64,000 nt of DNA from Azonexus hydrophilus DSM 23864 (GCF_000429605.1 NZ_KE386925.1:62001-126000), one strand, 5' to 3'. Positions 49,344-58,663 are shown, counted from the first letter of the stretch. Notes: generated from the letters alone by a model not told the origin. Program-made: numbers and translations.

Positions 49344-49628
49344 ATGAAGCTGATATCAAACAAAGCACTGAGGGATTTTGCGATCAGGCATCCGGCTGCG
49401 GATGCCCCTTTGCAGAATTTTCGGGTGCTGGTGGAAAAAGGCTGTTTTGCCAGCTACTCAGATTTGAAGTTGACGTTCGGCAGTGTGGATAAGGTCGGTG
49501 AACGTTATGTGTTCAATATCGGTGGCAACAAGTATCGCTTGATTGCCGCTATTGCCTTCGCGCCACAGCTGTTCTGGATCAAGGCCGTGTTGACTCACGC
49601 CGAATACGACAAAGGAGGGTGGAAATGA
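49344..49628 (+). CDS. higB: HigB-type toxin (mRNA interferase, RelE superfamily)
   Basis: A 94-residue protein with the HigB pattern: NKALRDFAIRHPAADAPLQN, SYSDLKLTFGSVDKVG, YVFNIGGNKYRLIAAIAF and FWIKAVLTHAEYDKGGW. HigB cleaves mRNA on the ribosome and is neutralised by HigA. The ATG at 49344 is preferred to an in-frame TTG two codons earlier. The toxin-first order and ATGA overlap with the antitoxin are typical of higBA. Confidence 0.88.
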   Translation: MKLISNKALRDFAIRHPAADAPLQNFRVLVEKGCFASYSDLKLTFGSVDKVGERYVFNIGGNKYRLIAAIAFAPQLFWIKAVLTHAEYDKGGWK

Positions 49629-50035
49629 GTGTTGAAGATTTGCTGGCACCCTGGCAGACAGTCAATGCAGCCCTCGGTTTGTCCGGTCCGGTCCGGGACG
49701 ATGCTCACCATGCCGAGTTGCTGGCTTTTGTGGACGAGGTTTTCGAACGTTTTGGCAATGACGATCAACACCCGATCTTCACCTTGGTTGCCTTGGTTGC
49801 CGACCGCATCCGCGAATACGAAGATCGCGTACATCCCTGGCCGGACAATTCCACACCGGCCAGCCGTCTGGCTTTCCTGATGGAAAGCCATGGTCTGAAT
49901 CAGAAGGACTTGCCTGAGGTGGCGACGCAGTCCGTCATTTCCGAGATACTGTCGGGCAAACGGCAGATCAATCTTCGTCAGGCCGCGGCCTTGGCTAAAC
50001 GCTTTGGTGTGCCCCTGGAGTTATTCGCCGGTTGA
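49625..50035 (+). CDS. higA: HigA-type antitoxin with XRE helix-turn-helix
   Basis: A 136-residue protein whose C-terminal half is an XRE domain (SRLAFLMESHGLNQKDLPEV, SGKRQINLRQAAALAKRFGV). The N-terminal half (about 1-75) presumably binds HigB. The ATG at 49625 overlaps the toxin stop (ATGA). It should repress its own operon. The 3' end is 18 bases from the convergent frdB stop. Confidence 0.87.
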   Translation: MSVEDLLAPWQTVNAALGLSGPVRDDAHHAELLAFVDEVFERFGNDDQHPIFTLVALVADRIREYEDRVHPWPDNSTPASRLAFLMESHGLNQKDLPEVATQSVISEILSGKRQINLRQAAALAKRFGVPLELFAG

Positions 50036-50053
50036 AGCCGGTATGGCTGGCTC

Positions 50054-50812
50054 TCAGCACCAGCCCTCAACCGCCATCTTGCGGCGCAGGAAAGCAATCT
50101 GTGTCTGCAGCGGCAGATCCTTCGGGCAGATGTCGTGGCAGCCGAGCAGGCTCATACAGCCGAAGACGCCGTCGTCGTCGCCGATCAACTCAAAAAACTC
50201 GGCGTCGCTACGGGTGTCGCGCGGGTCGAGGCGGAAGCGGGCGATCTTGTTGAGGCCGACGGCGCCGACGAAGTTTTCGTTCATCTGTGCCGTGCCGCAG
50301 CCGGCGATGCAGCAGCCGCATTCGATGCAGCGGTCGAGTTCGTAGATGGCTTCGGCCAGTGCCGGTTCCATGCGCGCTTCGAGGGCGTCGAGGTCGACGG
50401 CTTCGCTTTGCGCGATCCAGGTTTGCAGGCGTTCGGCAGTGCCGCGCATCCACTTGCCGGTATTCACCGACAGATCCCCGATCAGCTCGAAGAAGGGCAG
50501 CGGGGCGAGGGTGATGTCGCTGCCGTAGTCGCGCGTCAGCGTGCGGCAGGCGAGCGCCGGTCGGCCGTCGACCAGCATTGCGCAACTGCCACAGATGCCG
50601 GCGCGGCAGACGAAGTCGAACTGCAGGGAAGGGTCTTGCGTCGCGCGGATTTCATTGAGCGCGATGAACAGCGTCATGCCTTCCGCTTCTTCCAGCTCGA
50701 AGGCCTGCAGATAAGGTTTGCTTGCCGGATCGGCCGGGTTGCAGCGCAGGATGTGCAGGGTCAGCCGGCGCGGCGCCTGACCCGGTTTCGGTTTGCGGAA
50801 CAGGGTGATCAT
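50054..50812 (-). CDS. frdB: Fumarate reductase iron-sulfur subunit (Wolinella type)
   Basis: A 252-residue subunit with three cluster motifs: the plant-type [2Fe-2S] site VCRAGICGSCAMLVDG plus a later Cys in ALACRT, then CIECGCCIAGCG and GCMSLLGCHDICPKD for the [4Fe-4S] and [3Fe-4S] clusters. It carries electrons from the diheme cytochrome b to FrdA. It is the last gene of frdCAB; its start overlaps the frdA stop (ATGA). Confidence 0.94.
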   Translation of the reverse strand: MITLFRKPKPGQAPRRLTLHILRCNPADPASKPYLQAFELEEAEGMTLFIALNEIRATQDPSLQFDFVCRAGICGSCAMLVDGRPALACRTLTRDYGSDITLAPLPFFELIGDLSVNTGKWMRGTAERLQTWIAQSEAVDLDALEARMEPALAEAIYELDRCIECGCCIAGCGTAQMNENFVGAVGLNKIARFRLDPRDTRSDAEFFELIGDDDGVFGCMSLLGCHDICPKDLPLQTQIAFLRRKMAVEGWC

Positions 50813-52788
50813 GCGTTCTCTCCAAGGTGCGCATTGTCCCCGCGCAAATGCTCCGGCAGCAGATGGCGGAAAGGCATCAGCGCGGCTTGCACGGCGTGCC
50901 GGTCGCTGCCGGCCAGGGCGGCACGGGTGGCGTCGACTTCGGCCTGGCGGCTGGCGGTTAGCGGGTGTTCGATGGCATCGCGCGTGCCGTAGCCGCGCCA
51001 GCCAGGTGGTAGTTCCATGCGGGTGATGTCGAGCGGCTCGTAATTCAAGGTCGGCAAGGTTTGCTCGCTGTCGGGCCAGCTTGCCAGCGTGCGCTTGAGC
51101 CAGTCGGCGTCATTACGCTGCGGGTAATCCTCGCGGAAATGCGCGCCGCGGCTTTCCGTGCGCTGCAAGGCACCGTAGCTGACGCACAGCGCCAGCTTGA
51201 GCATCTTCTGCAGGCGCCAGGCCAGCGTCAGTTCGGGGTCGGCGCCGCCGCGCCGGCCGGAAAGGCCGAGGTCGCGGCTGCGCAAAAGCAGGCTTTGCAG
51301 CGTGTTGACCGCAGCATTCATGGCTTCACCATGGCGGACGATGCCGACCTGGGCGGTCATTGTCGATTGCATTTCGCGCAGCAGCAGGCTGGCGCTTTCC
51401 TGGCCGTGGTGATTGGCGATCGCGGCAAACTCCGCCTGCGCGCGCTCGAAACATTGGCGGATCAGCGCGGTGGAAACGGTCAGTTCGCCGTCCGGCGAAG
51501 CGCAGAAATCGGCGATGGCGGTGCCGACGATCATTCCGGAAACCACGGTTTCGGCCACCGAGTTGCCGCCCAGCCGATTGAATCCGTGCAGGTCCCAGCA
51601 GGCCGCTTCGCCGCAGGCGAACAGACCCTTGAGGCCGCGTGCCGCGCCCTGCGCGTCGGTGCGGATGCCGCCCATCGAATAATGCTGGGCCGGGCGCACC
51701 GGAATCCACTGCTTGGCCGGGTCGATGCCGAGGAAGTACTGGCAGATTTCCTTCACTTCGCGCAGCTTGTGATTGATGTGGGCGGCGCCGAGCAGCGTGA
51801 TGTCCAGCCACAGATGCTGGCCGAAACGGTTGCTGGCGCCCTTGCCGGCCTTGATGTGCGCTTCCATGCGCCGCGACACCACGTCGCGCGACGCCAGTTC
51901 CTTCTTTTCCGGCTCGTAGTCGGGCATGAAGCGGTGGCCATCGACATCGCGCAGCAGGCCGCCGTCACCCCGGCAACCTTCGGTGACCAGGATGCCGGCG
52001 GGGAAGATCGCGGTCGGGTGGAACTGGATCGCTTCCATGTTGGCCAGCGGCACGACGCCGGTGTCCAGCGCGATGGCAGCGCCGATGCCTTCGTTGATGA
52101 CGGCGTTGGTGGTCGCCTGGTAGAGCCGGCCGAAGCCGCCGGTGGCAATGCAGGTGGCTTTGGCGACATAGGCTGTCAGTTTGCCGTCGATCAGGTTGCG
52201 GACGATGGCGCCGTGGCAGCGTTCGCCGTCGTGGATCAGCGCCACCGCCTCGCGCCGCTCATGCACCGGAATACCTTCGGCAACGGTCTGGTCGCTGACG
52301 GCGTACAGCATGGCGTGGCCGGTGCCGTCGGCGACGTAGCAGGTGCGCCATTTGCGCGTGCCGCCAAAATCGCGGGCGGTGATCAGGCCGTGGGCGTCGA
52401 CGCTTTCCGTCAGCGTCACCGGCTTGCCGTCGATGATCACCGTGCGCTCGCCGGCCTCGACGCGGTTCCACGGCACGCCCCAGGCGGCTAGCTCACGTAC
52501 TGCCTTGGGTGCGACGTGGGTGAACATGCGCGCGACCTCCTGGTCGCAGCCCCAGTCGCTGCCGCGTACGGTGTCCTCGAAATGGACGTCCTCGTTGTCG
52601 CCAGCGCCTTTCAGTGCATTGGCCAAGCTGGCTTGCATGCCGCCCTGGGCAGCGGCCGAATGCGAGCGCTTGGGCGGTACCAGGCTGAGGATGATCACTT
52701 GCTGGCCGCGTTTCTTTGCTGCCAGACCGGCGCGCAGGCCGGCCAGTCCGCCGCCGATGACGAGGACGTCGCTGTGGATGATGTCCAT
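50809..52788 (-). CDS. frdA: Fumarate reductase flavoprotein subunit (Wolinella type)
   Basis: A 659-residue flavoprotein: dinucleotide-binding VIGGGLAGLRAGLA (10-23), covalent-FAD histidine H43 in KRSHSAAAQGG, and conserved blocks NMEAIQFHPTAIFPAGIL, RDVDGHRFMPDYEPEKKELA and QHYSMGGIRTDAQG. These blocks and the overall length match the epsilonproteobacterial quinol:fumarate reductase far better than the usual betaproteobacterial succinate dehydrogenase. Cytoplasmic side of the inner membrane; catalyses fumarate reduction (or succinate oxidation). Confidence 0.94.
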   Translation of the reverse strand: MDIIHSDVLVIGGGLAGLRAGLAAKKRGQQVIILSLVPPKRSHSAAAQGGMQASLANALKGAGDNEDVHFEDTVRGSDWGCDQEVARMFTHVAPKAVRELAAWGVPWNRVEAGERTVIIDGKPVTLTESVDAHGLITARDFGGTRKWRTCYVADGTGHAMLYAVSDQTVAEGIPVHERREAVALIHDGERCHGAIVRNLIDGKLTAYVAKATCIATGGFGRLYQATTNAVINEGIGAAIALDTGVVPLANMEAIQFHPTAIFPAGILVTEGCRGDGGLLRDVDGHRFMPDYEPEKKELASRDVVSRRMEAHIKAGKGASNRFGQHLWLDITLLGAAHINHKLREVKEICQYFLGIDPAKQWIPVRPAQHYSMGGIRTDAQGAARGLKGLFACGEAACWDLHGFNRLGGNSVAETVVSGMIVGTAIADFCASPDGELTVSTALIRQCFERAQAEFAAIANHHGQESASLLLREMQSTMTAQVGIVRHGEAMNAAVNTLQSLLLRSRDLGLSGRRGGADPELTLAWRLQKMLKLALCVSYGALQRTESRGAHFREDYPQRNDADWLKRTLASWPDSEQTLPTLNYEPLDITRMELPPGWRGYGTRDAIEHPLTASRQAEVDATRAALAGSDRHAVQAALMPFRHLLPEHLRGDNAHLGENA

Positions 52789-52791
52789 GAT

Positions 52792-53634
52792 TCAGTGCTT
52801 TCCGTGGTCGACCGTCGTCTGTCCCGGCGGCAGGTAGCGCTCGCCGGCGCGGTCGGCGTGGGCGCGACCCAGGTCGATGTAGGCCAGCAGCGTGACCAGG
52901 CCGAGGGTGATGAAGAAGGCGCTGAAGGCGTGGCGGATGTGGCGCAGGCGACGGCGTCCGGCATTGGCGTCATCACCGACGAACCAGCCCCATTTGACCG
53001 CCAGCCGGTACAGGCCGATACCGCCATGGACTTCGGCGGTGAACAGCAGCGCCAGATAGATCGGCCACATGCCGCCGGTCCATACACGGTCGGCGGATTC
53101 GTACGGGCCGATCAGCTGGGGTTGGCTGACCATGTCGTAAAGATGGATGGTGGTCAGGAAAAACAGCGCGAAGCCGGTCATCACCTGCAGCCACCACAAG
53201 CTGGTATCGCCGTGGCGCAGCCGGCGCCGATGGGTGGAGAAGGCGTGGTACTGGCGATAGCCGGCGGGGATTTTCCGCATCGCCAGCCAGGCATGGGCGA
53301 CCAGCAGGCCGGTGACGCCAGCGGCAACCATCGACACCAGCGCCGGCTGCGGCTCACCGAACAACCATCCTCCCTCGAAGAAACGGGCGACGCTGTAGAA
53401 CAGTTCGTGGCTGATCAGGATGGTCGCGACAAAAAACATGTGGGCGACGAGAAACAACGCCAGCACCAGGCCGCTGAGGCTCTGCAGCAGGTCAAGACGT
53501 GCCGGCCAGCGGCTGTTGGCCGGCTGGGTATCGGTGAGCACCCGGTGGGCCCGGTCGTTTTGCTGTGGGCGGGCGGCGGCTGGGGGATTTTCCGGAAGGG
53601 CGGGGGCGAGGGCGGTTTTGGCGATTTGGCGCAT
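52792..53634 (-). CDS. frdC: Fumarate reductase diheme cytochrome b subunit
   Basis: A 280-residue, five-helix membrane anchor. The four heme-b axial histidines are recognisable by alignment with Wolinella FrdC: H65 (LVAHMFFVATIL), H114 (AHAWLAMRK), H164 (TTIHLYDMVSQPQ) and H203 (AEVHGGIGLYRLAVKWGWF). The transmembrane-proton-pathway glutamate is kept as E201. The N-terminus is about 20 residues longer than in Wolinella. The ATG at 53634 has a good site (ggaaaggaaga); the frame reads further upstream without similarity. It heads the frdC-A-B operon. Confidence 0.94.
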   Translation of the reverse strand: MRQIAKTALAPALPENPPAAARPQQNDRAHRVLTDTQPANSRWPARLDLLQSLSGLVLALFLVAHMFFVATILISHELFYSVARFFEGGWLFGEPQPALVSMVAAGVTGLLVAHAWLAMRKIPAGYRQYHAFSTHRRRLRHGDTSLWWLQVMTGFALFFLTTIHLYDMVSQPQLIGPYESADRVWTGGMWPIYLALLFTAEVHGGIGLYRLAVKWGWFVGDDANAGRRRLRHIRHAFSAFFITLGLVTLLAYIDLGRAHADRAGERYLPPGQTTVDHGKH

Positions 53635-53881
53635 GGCTGATCTTCCTTTCCGGACGCTTTTCTGGCTGTTGTTATGGCTGCAATTTATCACGCCCGGAAC
53701 GAATTGCCGACAATTAATTGTGCAATGCAACAATTCGTAATGTTCTGTCTATCAATTGTTTTATTGCTTTTGTGGTTTTCAATGCGGCGGTGCAGCATGG
53801 TGTTTCCGATGCTTGCTGCCTGCTTCTGTTAAGATGCTGCGGGCCGCATCCGCCGCCTAGACCTCCCCCGAAAACCGCACC

Positions 53882-55807
53882 TTGTCTACCCTCCAGGAAA
53901 TCTTCTCGCCCGATGGCGCCTTTGCGCGTGCCATCGACGGCTACCGCATTCGTCCGCAACAGGTCGAAATGGCCGAGCGCATCGCCGAGGCCATCAAGAA
54001 CAACGCGGTGTTCATCGCCGAAGCCGGTACCGGCACCGGCAAGACCTTCGCCTACCTGGTGCCGGCGCTGAAGTCGAACGGCAAGGTGATCGTGTCGACC
54101 GGGACCAAGACGCTGCAGGACCAGTTGTTCAACAAGGATCTGCCGACCGTGCGCGACATCCTCAAGGCGCCGGTCAAGATTGCGCTGCTCAAGGGTCGCG
54201 CCAATTACGTCTGTCCCTACCACCTGCAACGCTCGCTCGCCGACGGTCGTTTCCTGACCCGCGAGGACGCCGCCGACGCCCGCCGCATCTCGGTTTTCGC
54301 CAAGACAACGCAGAGCGGCGACAAGGCCGAGTGCGTCGAGGTGAACGAAAACTCGCCGGTGTGGGGGCACGTCACCTCGACGCGCGACAACTGCCTCGGT
54401 CAGGAATGCCCGGACTACAAGGAATGCTTCGTCATGCAGGCGCGCAAGGAGGCGATGGCGGCCGATCTGGTGGTGGTCAATCACCACCTGTTCTTTGCCG
54501 ACGTGATGCTGCGCGACGAGGGCATGGCCGAACTCCTGCCGGCCTGCAACACGGTGATCTTCGACGAGGCGCACCAGTTGCCGGAAGTGGCGACGCTGTT
54601 CTTCGGCGACAGCGTGTCGACCGCGCAATTCCTCGATCTCGCCCGCGATGCGCGGACCGAGGCGCTGACTCACGCCCGTGACTGCCTCGATCTGCCGGTC
54701 GCCAGCAAGTCGCTGGAGAAGGCGGCCAAGGATCTGCGCCTGGCCGTCGGCATCGACGCCGGCCGTTTTTCCGCCGGCCAGTTGCTGGAAAAACCGGAAT
54801 TCGCCCCGGCACTGCAGGGGCTGCTCGAAGAAATCGCCCGCTTTGCCGCCATCCTCGAAACCCAGGCCGAGCGCGCCGAAGGGCTGGAAAAATGCTGGCA
54901 GCGCGCCGGCGAACTGGTCCAGCGCCTGAGTCAGTGGCAGCAGCCGGCCGACGCCGGCTATGTGTATTGGGGTGAGGCTTTCACCCACTCGCTGCAACTG
55001 AACGCGACGCCGCTCGACGTCGCCAACATCTTCCGCAAGCAGATGGGCGGTCATCCGCGCGCCTGGATCTTCACCTCGGCAACGCTAGCCGTGCAGGGCA
55101 AGTTCCACCATTACTGCGCCGAACTCGGCCTCGGCGAACCGGATTCGGCCTGCTGGCACAGTCCCTTCGACTACGGCGAGCAGGCCGTGCTCTACGCGCC
55201 GCTGGGCATGCCCGACCCGAACGCCTGGAACTACACCGAGTCCGTCGTCGACGCCGCATGGCCGGCGGTCAAGGCGGCCGGTGGCGGTGCCTTCTTCCTG
55301 TGCACCAGTCTGCGCGCGATGCGCCGTACCCACGAACTGCTCAAGGCCAGGCTCGAAGACGAAGGCCTCGACATGCCGCTGCTGGTCCAGGGCGAGGGCA
55401 GCAAGAACGACCTGCTGCAGCGCTTCCGCCACCACGGCGCGGCGATCCTGGTCGGCAGCCAGAGTTTCTGGGAAGGCGTCGACGTGCGCGGCGAGGCGCT
55501 GTCGCTGGTGGTCATCGACAAGATTCCCTTCGCACCGCCCGACGATCCGGTGCTGGCGGCACGCATCGAGGAAATGAAGAAGCAGGGCCGCAACGCCTTC
55601 ATGGAATACCAGCTGCCGCGCGCCGTGATCAACGTCAAGCAGGGCGCCGGCCGGCTGATCCGCGACGAGACCGACAAGGGCGTGCTGATGATCTGCGATC
55701 CACGACTTATATCAAAGCCTTACGGCCGTCGCGTATGGCAAAGTCTGCCACCGATGAAGCGCACCCGCGAACTGCAGGTCGTCCTCGACTTTTTTGCCAA
55801 CCGATGA
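53882..55807 (+). CDS. yoaA: YoaA/DinG-family Fe-S DNA helicase
   Basis: A 641-residue superfamily 2 helicase. Walker A AEAGTGTGKT (46-55), a DEAH box at 228-231, and four Fe-S cysteines around NYVCPYHL and NCLGQECPDYKECF. Late motifs include GSQSFWEGVDVRG and VKQGAGRLIRDETDKG. Length fits YoaA (about 640) better than DinG (about 715). It unwinds DNA 5'-3' during repair. Translation starts at a TTG (53882); no ATG or GTG is better placed. The stop overlaps the next gene (ATGA). Confidence 0.9.
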   Translation: MSTLQEIFSPDGAFARAIDGYRIRPQQVEMAERIAEAIKNNAVFIAEAGTGTGKTFAYLVPALKSNGKVIVSTGTKTLQDQLFNKDLPTVRDILKAPVKIALLKGRANYVCPYHLQRSLADGRFLTREDAADARRISVFAKTTQSGDKAECVEVNENSPVWGHVTSTRDNCLGQECPDYKECFVMQARKEAMAADLVVVNHHLFFADVMLRDEGMAELLPACNTVIFDEAHQLPEVATLFFGDSVSTAQFLDLARDARTEALTHARDCLDLPVASKSLEKAAKDLRLAVGIDAGRFSAGQLLEKPEFAPALQGLLEEIARFAAILETQAERAEGLEKCWQRAGELVQRLSQWQQPADAGYVYWGEAFTHSLQLNATPLDVANIFRKQMGGHPRAWIFTSATLAVQGKFHHYCAELGLGEPDSACWHSPFDYGEQAVLYAPLGMPDPNAWNYTESVVDAAWPAVKAAGGGAFFLCTSLRAMRRTHELLKARLEDEGLDMPLLVQGEGSKNDLLQRFRHHGAAILVGSQSFWEGVDVRGEALSLVVIDKIPFAPPDDPVLAARIEEMKKQGRNAFMEYQLPRAVINVKQGAGRLIRDETDKGVLMICDPRLISKPYGRRVWQSLPPMKRTRELQVVLDFFANR

Positions 55808-56937
55808 AAACCACCTTCGACCAACTGGCCGCCCGCCAGCCGCAACTTTTCTCTGCCGCCGACATCCGCGTCGACAAGGCGCAGCTCGAAGCCATGGCCG
55901 AGATTGTCGGCGCCATCGAGATGGTCCTGGCCTTGCCCGCCTTCCGCGCCGAGGTGCTCGCCCGGGCGCCGGAAAGCGCGCGCTGGCCGGTCGTCGCGCG
56001 CAGCGTGTTCATGGGCTACGACTTCCATCTGACGCCGGCCGGCCCGAAACTCATCGAGATCAACACCAATGCCGGCGGTGGTCTGCTCAACGCCTACCTG
56101 CTCGCCGCGCACGGCCATGCCGACGAGGCGGCCACCTTCGTTGCCGAGATCCTCGAGATGTTCCGCGCCGAATGGCGGCTGGAACGCGGCGACGCGCCGC
56201 TGACGCGCATCGCCATCGTCGATGAAGCGCCGGCCGGGCAGTTTCTGGCGCCGGAGTTCGAGTTGTTCCGCGATCTGTTCGCCGCCAACGGCATCGATGC
56301 GGTGATCGCCGACCCGGCCGATTTCGTCCGCGACGGCCAGCGTCTGCTTCACGACGGCCAGCCGATCGATCTGGTGTACAACCGGCTGACCGATTTCTAT
56401 CTCGAAGGCGAGCCCTGCCGCGCCATCCGCGCACTCTTCCAGGCCGGCGGCGTGGTCCTGACCCCGCATCCGGCGGCGCACGCCACACATGCCGACAAGC
56501 GCCACCTGATGCTTTTGTCCGATGCCGACAAGCTCGCCGCGCTCGGCATCGATGCCGCCACGCAGCGCATCCTGCTGGCTGGCGTGCCGCGCACCATCGC
56601 CGTCGATCCGGCGCAGGCCGAAACGCTGTGGGCCGAGCGCAAGCGCTGGTTCTTCAAGCCGCCCACCGGCTTCGGCAGTCGCGCCGCCTATCGCGGCGAC
56701 AAGCTGACCAAGCGCGTCTTCGAAGACATCCTCGCCGGCCACTACATTGCCCAGGAAATCGCGCCGCCGTCCGAGCACGAGGTCATCGTCAATGGCGAGG
56801 CGCAGACGATGAAGGCCGACTTCCGCTGCTTCGTATACGACGGCCATATCCAGTGTGTCGCCGCCCGCCTGTATCAGGGGCAGACGACCAATTTCCGTAC
56901 TCCCGGCGGCGGTTTCGCGCCGGTGTTTGCGGCTTGA
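55804..56937 (+). CDS. ATP-grasp-like protein of unknown function
   Basis: A 377-residue soluble protein. It shows ATP-grasp-type features: KLIEINTNAGGG near residue 82, a substrate-domain stretch in the middle, WFFKPPTGFGSRAAYRG (K and Gly-rich, about 280-297) and a C-terminal VIVNGEAQTMKADFRCFVYD. The fold resembles circularly permuted ATP-grasp ligases (glutathionylspermidine-synthase-like), but the substrate is unknown. It is coupled to the helicase gene by ATGA and precedes mobB by 17 bases. Confidence 0.65.
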   Translation: MKTTFDQLAARQPQLFSAADIRVDKAQLEAMAEIVGAIEMVLALPAFRAEVLARAPESARWPVVARSVFMGYDFHLTPAGPKLIEINTNAGGGLLNAYLLAAHGHADEAATFVAEILEMFRAEWRLERGDAPLTRIAIVDEAPAGQFLAPEFELFRDLFAANGIDAVIADPADFVRDGQRLLHDGQPIDLVYNRLTDFYLEGEPCRAIRALFQAGGVVLTPHPAAHATHADKRHLMLLSDADKLAALGIDAATQRILLAGVPRTIAVDPAQAETLWAERKRWFFKPPTGFGSRAAYRGDKLTKRVFEDILAGHYIAQEIAPPSEHEVIVNGEAQTMKADFRCFVYDGHIQCVAARLYQGQTTNFRTPGGGFAPVFAA

Positions 56938-56954
56938 ACAGGTAGAATTCGGCC

Positions 56955-57452
56955 ATGAAAGTTTTTGGCATCGCCGGCTGGTCCGGCTCCGGCAAGACGA
57001 CGCTGCTGGAAAAGCTGATTCCGGCGCTGACCGCGCGCGGCCTCAAGGTCTCGGTGATCAAGCACGCGCACCACGGTTTCGACATCGACAAACCCGGCAA
57101 GGATTCCTACCGCCACCGCGAGGCCGGCGCCTCCGAAGTCATGCTCGCCTGCGGCACGCGCTGGGCGCTGATGCACGAATGCCGCGACGAACCCGAGCCG
57201 CAACTGGCCGACCTGCTGACCCGACTGGCGCCGTGCGACCTAGTGCTGGTCGAAGGCTTCAAGCAGGAACCGGTGCCCAAGCTGGAAGTCCACCGGCCGG
57301 CCAGCGGCAAGCCGCCACTGTTCGCCGAGCGCGACGACATCGTCGCCGTGGCCAGCGACGAAGCTATTGCCGCGACCATTCCGGTGCTGCCGCTCAACGA
57401 CATCGCCGCCGTCGCCGACTTCATCGTCGATCACTGCCAACTCAAGGTCTGA
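56955..57452 (+). CDS. mobB: Molybdopterin-guanine dinucleotide biosynthesis protein MobB
   Basis: A 165-residue GTPase with a P-loop GWSGSGKTTL (8-17), IKHAHHGFDIDKPGKDSYRH, and VEGFKQEPVPKLEVHR. MobB binds GTP and assists MobA in attaching GMP to molybdopterin. Normal length. It starts the mobB-moeA-moaD set. Confidence 0.93.
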   Translation: MKVFGIAGWSGSGKTTLLEKLIPALTARGLKVSVIKHAHHGFDIDKPGKDSYRHREAGASEVMLACGTRWALMHECRDEPEPQLADLLTRLAPCDLVLVEGFKQEPVPKLEVHRPASGKPPLFAERDDIVAVASDEAIAATIPVLPLNDIAAVADFIVDHCQLKV

Positions 57453-57454
57453 CC

Positions 57455-58663
57455 ATGCTCAGTTACGAACAAGCGCTTGAACAACTGCTCGCCGCTGCCA
57501 GCCCGGTGGCCGAAACCCGCCATGTGCCGATTACCGCCGCCGCTGGCCGCGTGCTGGCGCAGGCGCAGGTAGCCACGGTGAATGTGCCGCCGCTCGACAA
57601 TTCGGCGATGGACGGCTACGCTGTGCGCCTGGCCGATGTGGCGCAGATCGGCGTGACCTTGCCGGTCAGCCAGCGCATTCCCGCCGGCACGGTCGGCAGT
57701 GCACTGCAGCCCGGCACCGCCGCCCGCATCTTCACCGGCGCGCCGGTGCCGCCCGGCTGCGACGCGGTGATCATGCAGGAACGCTGCGAAGCCGTCGGCG
57801 ACAGCGTCGTCATCAACCACGTCCCGCGCGATGGCGAGAACATCCGCCGCAGCGGCGAGGACATCGCCACCGGTAACGAAATCCTGCCCGCCGGCATCCG
57901 CCTGCGCGCCCAGGAAATCGCGCTCGCCGCCTCGGCCGGCCTGCCGGAACTGCCGGTGCATCGGCGCGTTCGCGTCGGCATGTTCTTTACCGGCGACGAA
58001 CTGGTCCAGCCCGGCGAGCCGCTGCCGCCCGGCGCCATCTACAACTCCAACCGCTACGCGCTGCGCGCACTGCTCGAAGGCCTGGGCTGCGAAGTGCGCG
58101 ACCTCGGCAGCGTGCCCGATTGCCTCGACGCCACCCGCGACGCACTGCGCCGCGCCGCCGCCGACAACGACCTGATCGTCACCAGCGGCGGCGTCTCGGT
58201 CGGCGAGGAAGACCACGTCAAACCGGCGGTCGAAGCCGAAGGCCGGCTCGACATGTGGAAGATCGCGATCAAGCCGGGCAAGCCGCTGGCTTTCGGCGAA
58301 GTCAATAAACCGGAAGGTGGCACCGCCTGGTTCATCGGCCTGCCGGGCAACCCGGTCGCCGCCTTTGTCACCTGCCTGATGCTGGTCCGCCCCTTCATCC
58401 TGCGCCTGCAAGGCGTTGCCGACGTGCGCCCCAAGGTGCTGCCGCTGACTGCCGATTTCACCTGGAGCCGGCCGGACAGCCGCCTCGAATTCCTGCGCGC
58501 CCGGATCAACGACGCCGGCCGCGTCGAGCTTTACCCGAACCAGGGCTCGGCCGTCGTCACCTCGCTGTGCTGGAGCGACGGGCTGGTCCTCAATCCGCCG
58601 GGACAGGCGGTTCAAGCGGGCGACAGCGTCCGCTTCGTCACTTTTGCGGAGTTGCTGGCATGA
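57455..58663 (+). CDS. moeA: Molybdopterin molybdenumtransferase MoeA
   Basis: A 402-residue MoeA: N-terminal domain with VPPLDNSAMDGYAVR, central GNEILPAG and MFFTGDELVQPGEPLPPG, the MoCF-biosynthesis motif VTSGGVSVGEEDHVK, and KPGKPLAFG followed by GLPGNPVAAFVTCLML. It inserts molybdate into adenylylated molybdopterin. The ATG at 57455 follows the mobB stop by two bases and is preferred over longer readings; the stop overlaps moaD (ATGA). Confidence 0.95.
   Translation: MLSYEQALEQLLAAASPVAETRHVPITAAAGRVLAQAQVATVNVPPLDNSAMDGYAVRLADVAQIGVTLPVSQRIPAGTVGSALQPGTAARIFTGAPVPPGCDAVIMQERCEAVGDSVVINHVPRDGENIRRSGEDIATGNEILPAGIRLRAQEIALAASAGLPELPVHRRVRVGMFFTGDELVQPGEPLPPGAIYNSNRYALRALLEGLGCEVRDLGSVPDCLDATRDALRRAAADNDLIVTSGGVSVGEEDHVKPAVEAEGRLDMWKIAIKPGKPLAFGEVNKPEGGTAWFIGLPGNPVAAFVTCLMLVRPFILRLQGVADVRPKVLPLTADFTWSRPDSRLEFLRARINDAGRVELYPNQGSAVVTSLCWSDGLVLNPPGQAVQAGDSVRFVTFAELLA

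Noticed and set aside
53711-53732. Palindromes ACAATTAATTGT and TTGTGCAATGCAACAA upstream of frdC as an FNR site
   Set aside because: Neither has the TTGAT-N4-ATCAA core; AT-rich palindromes of this length are common by chance.
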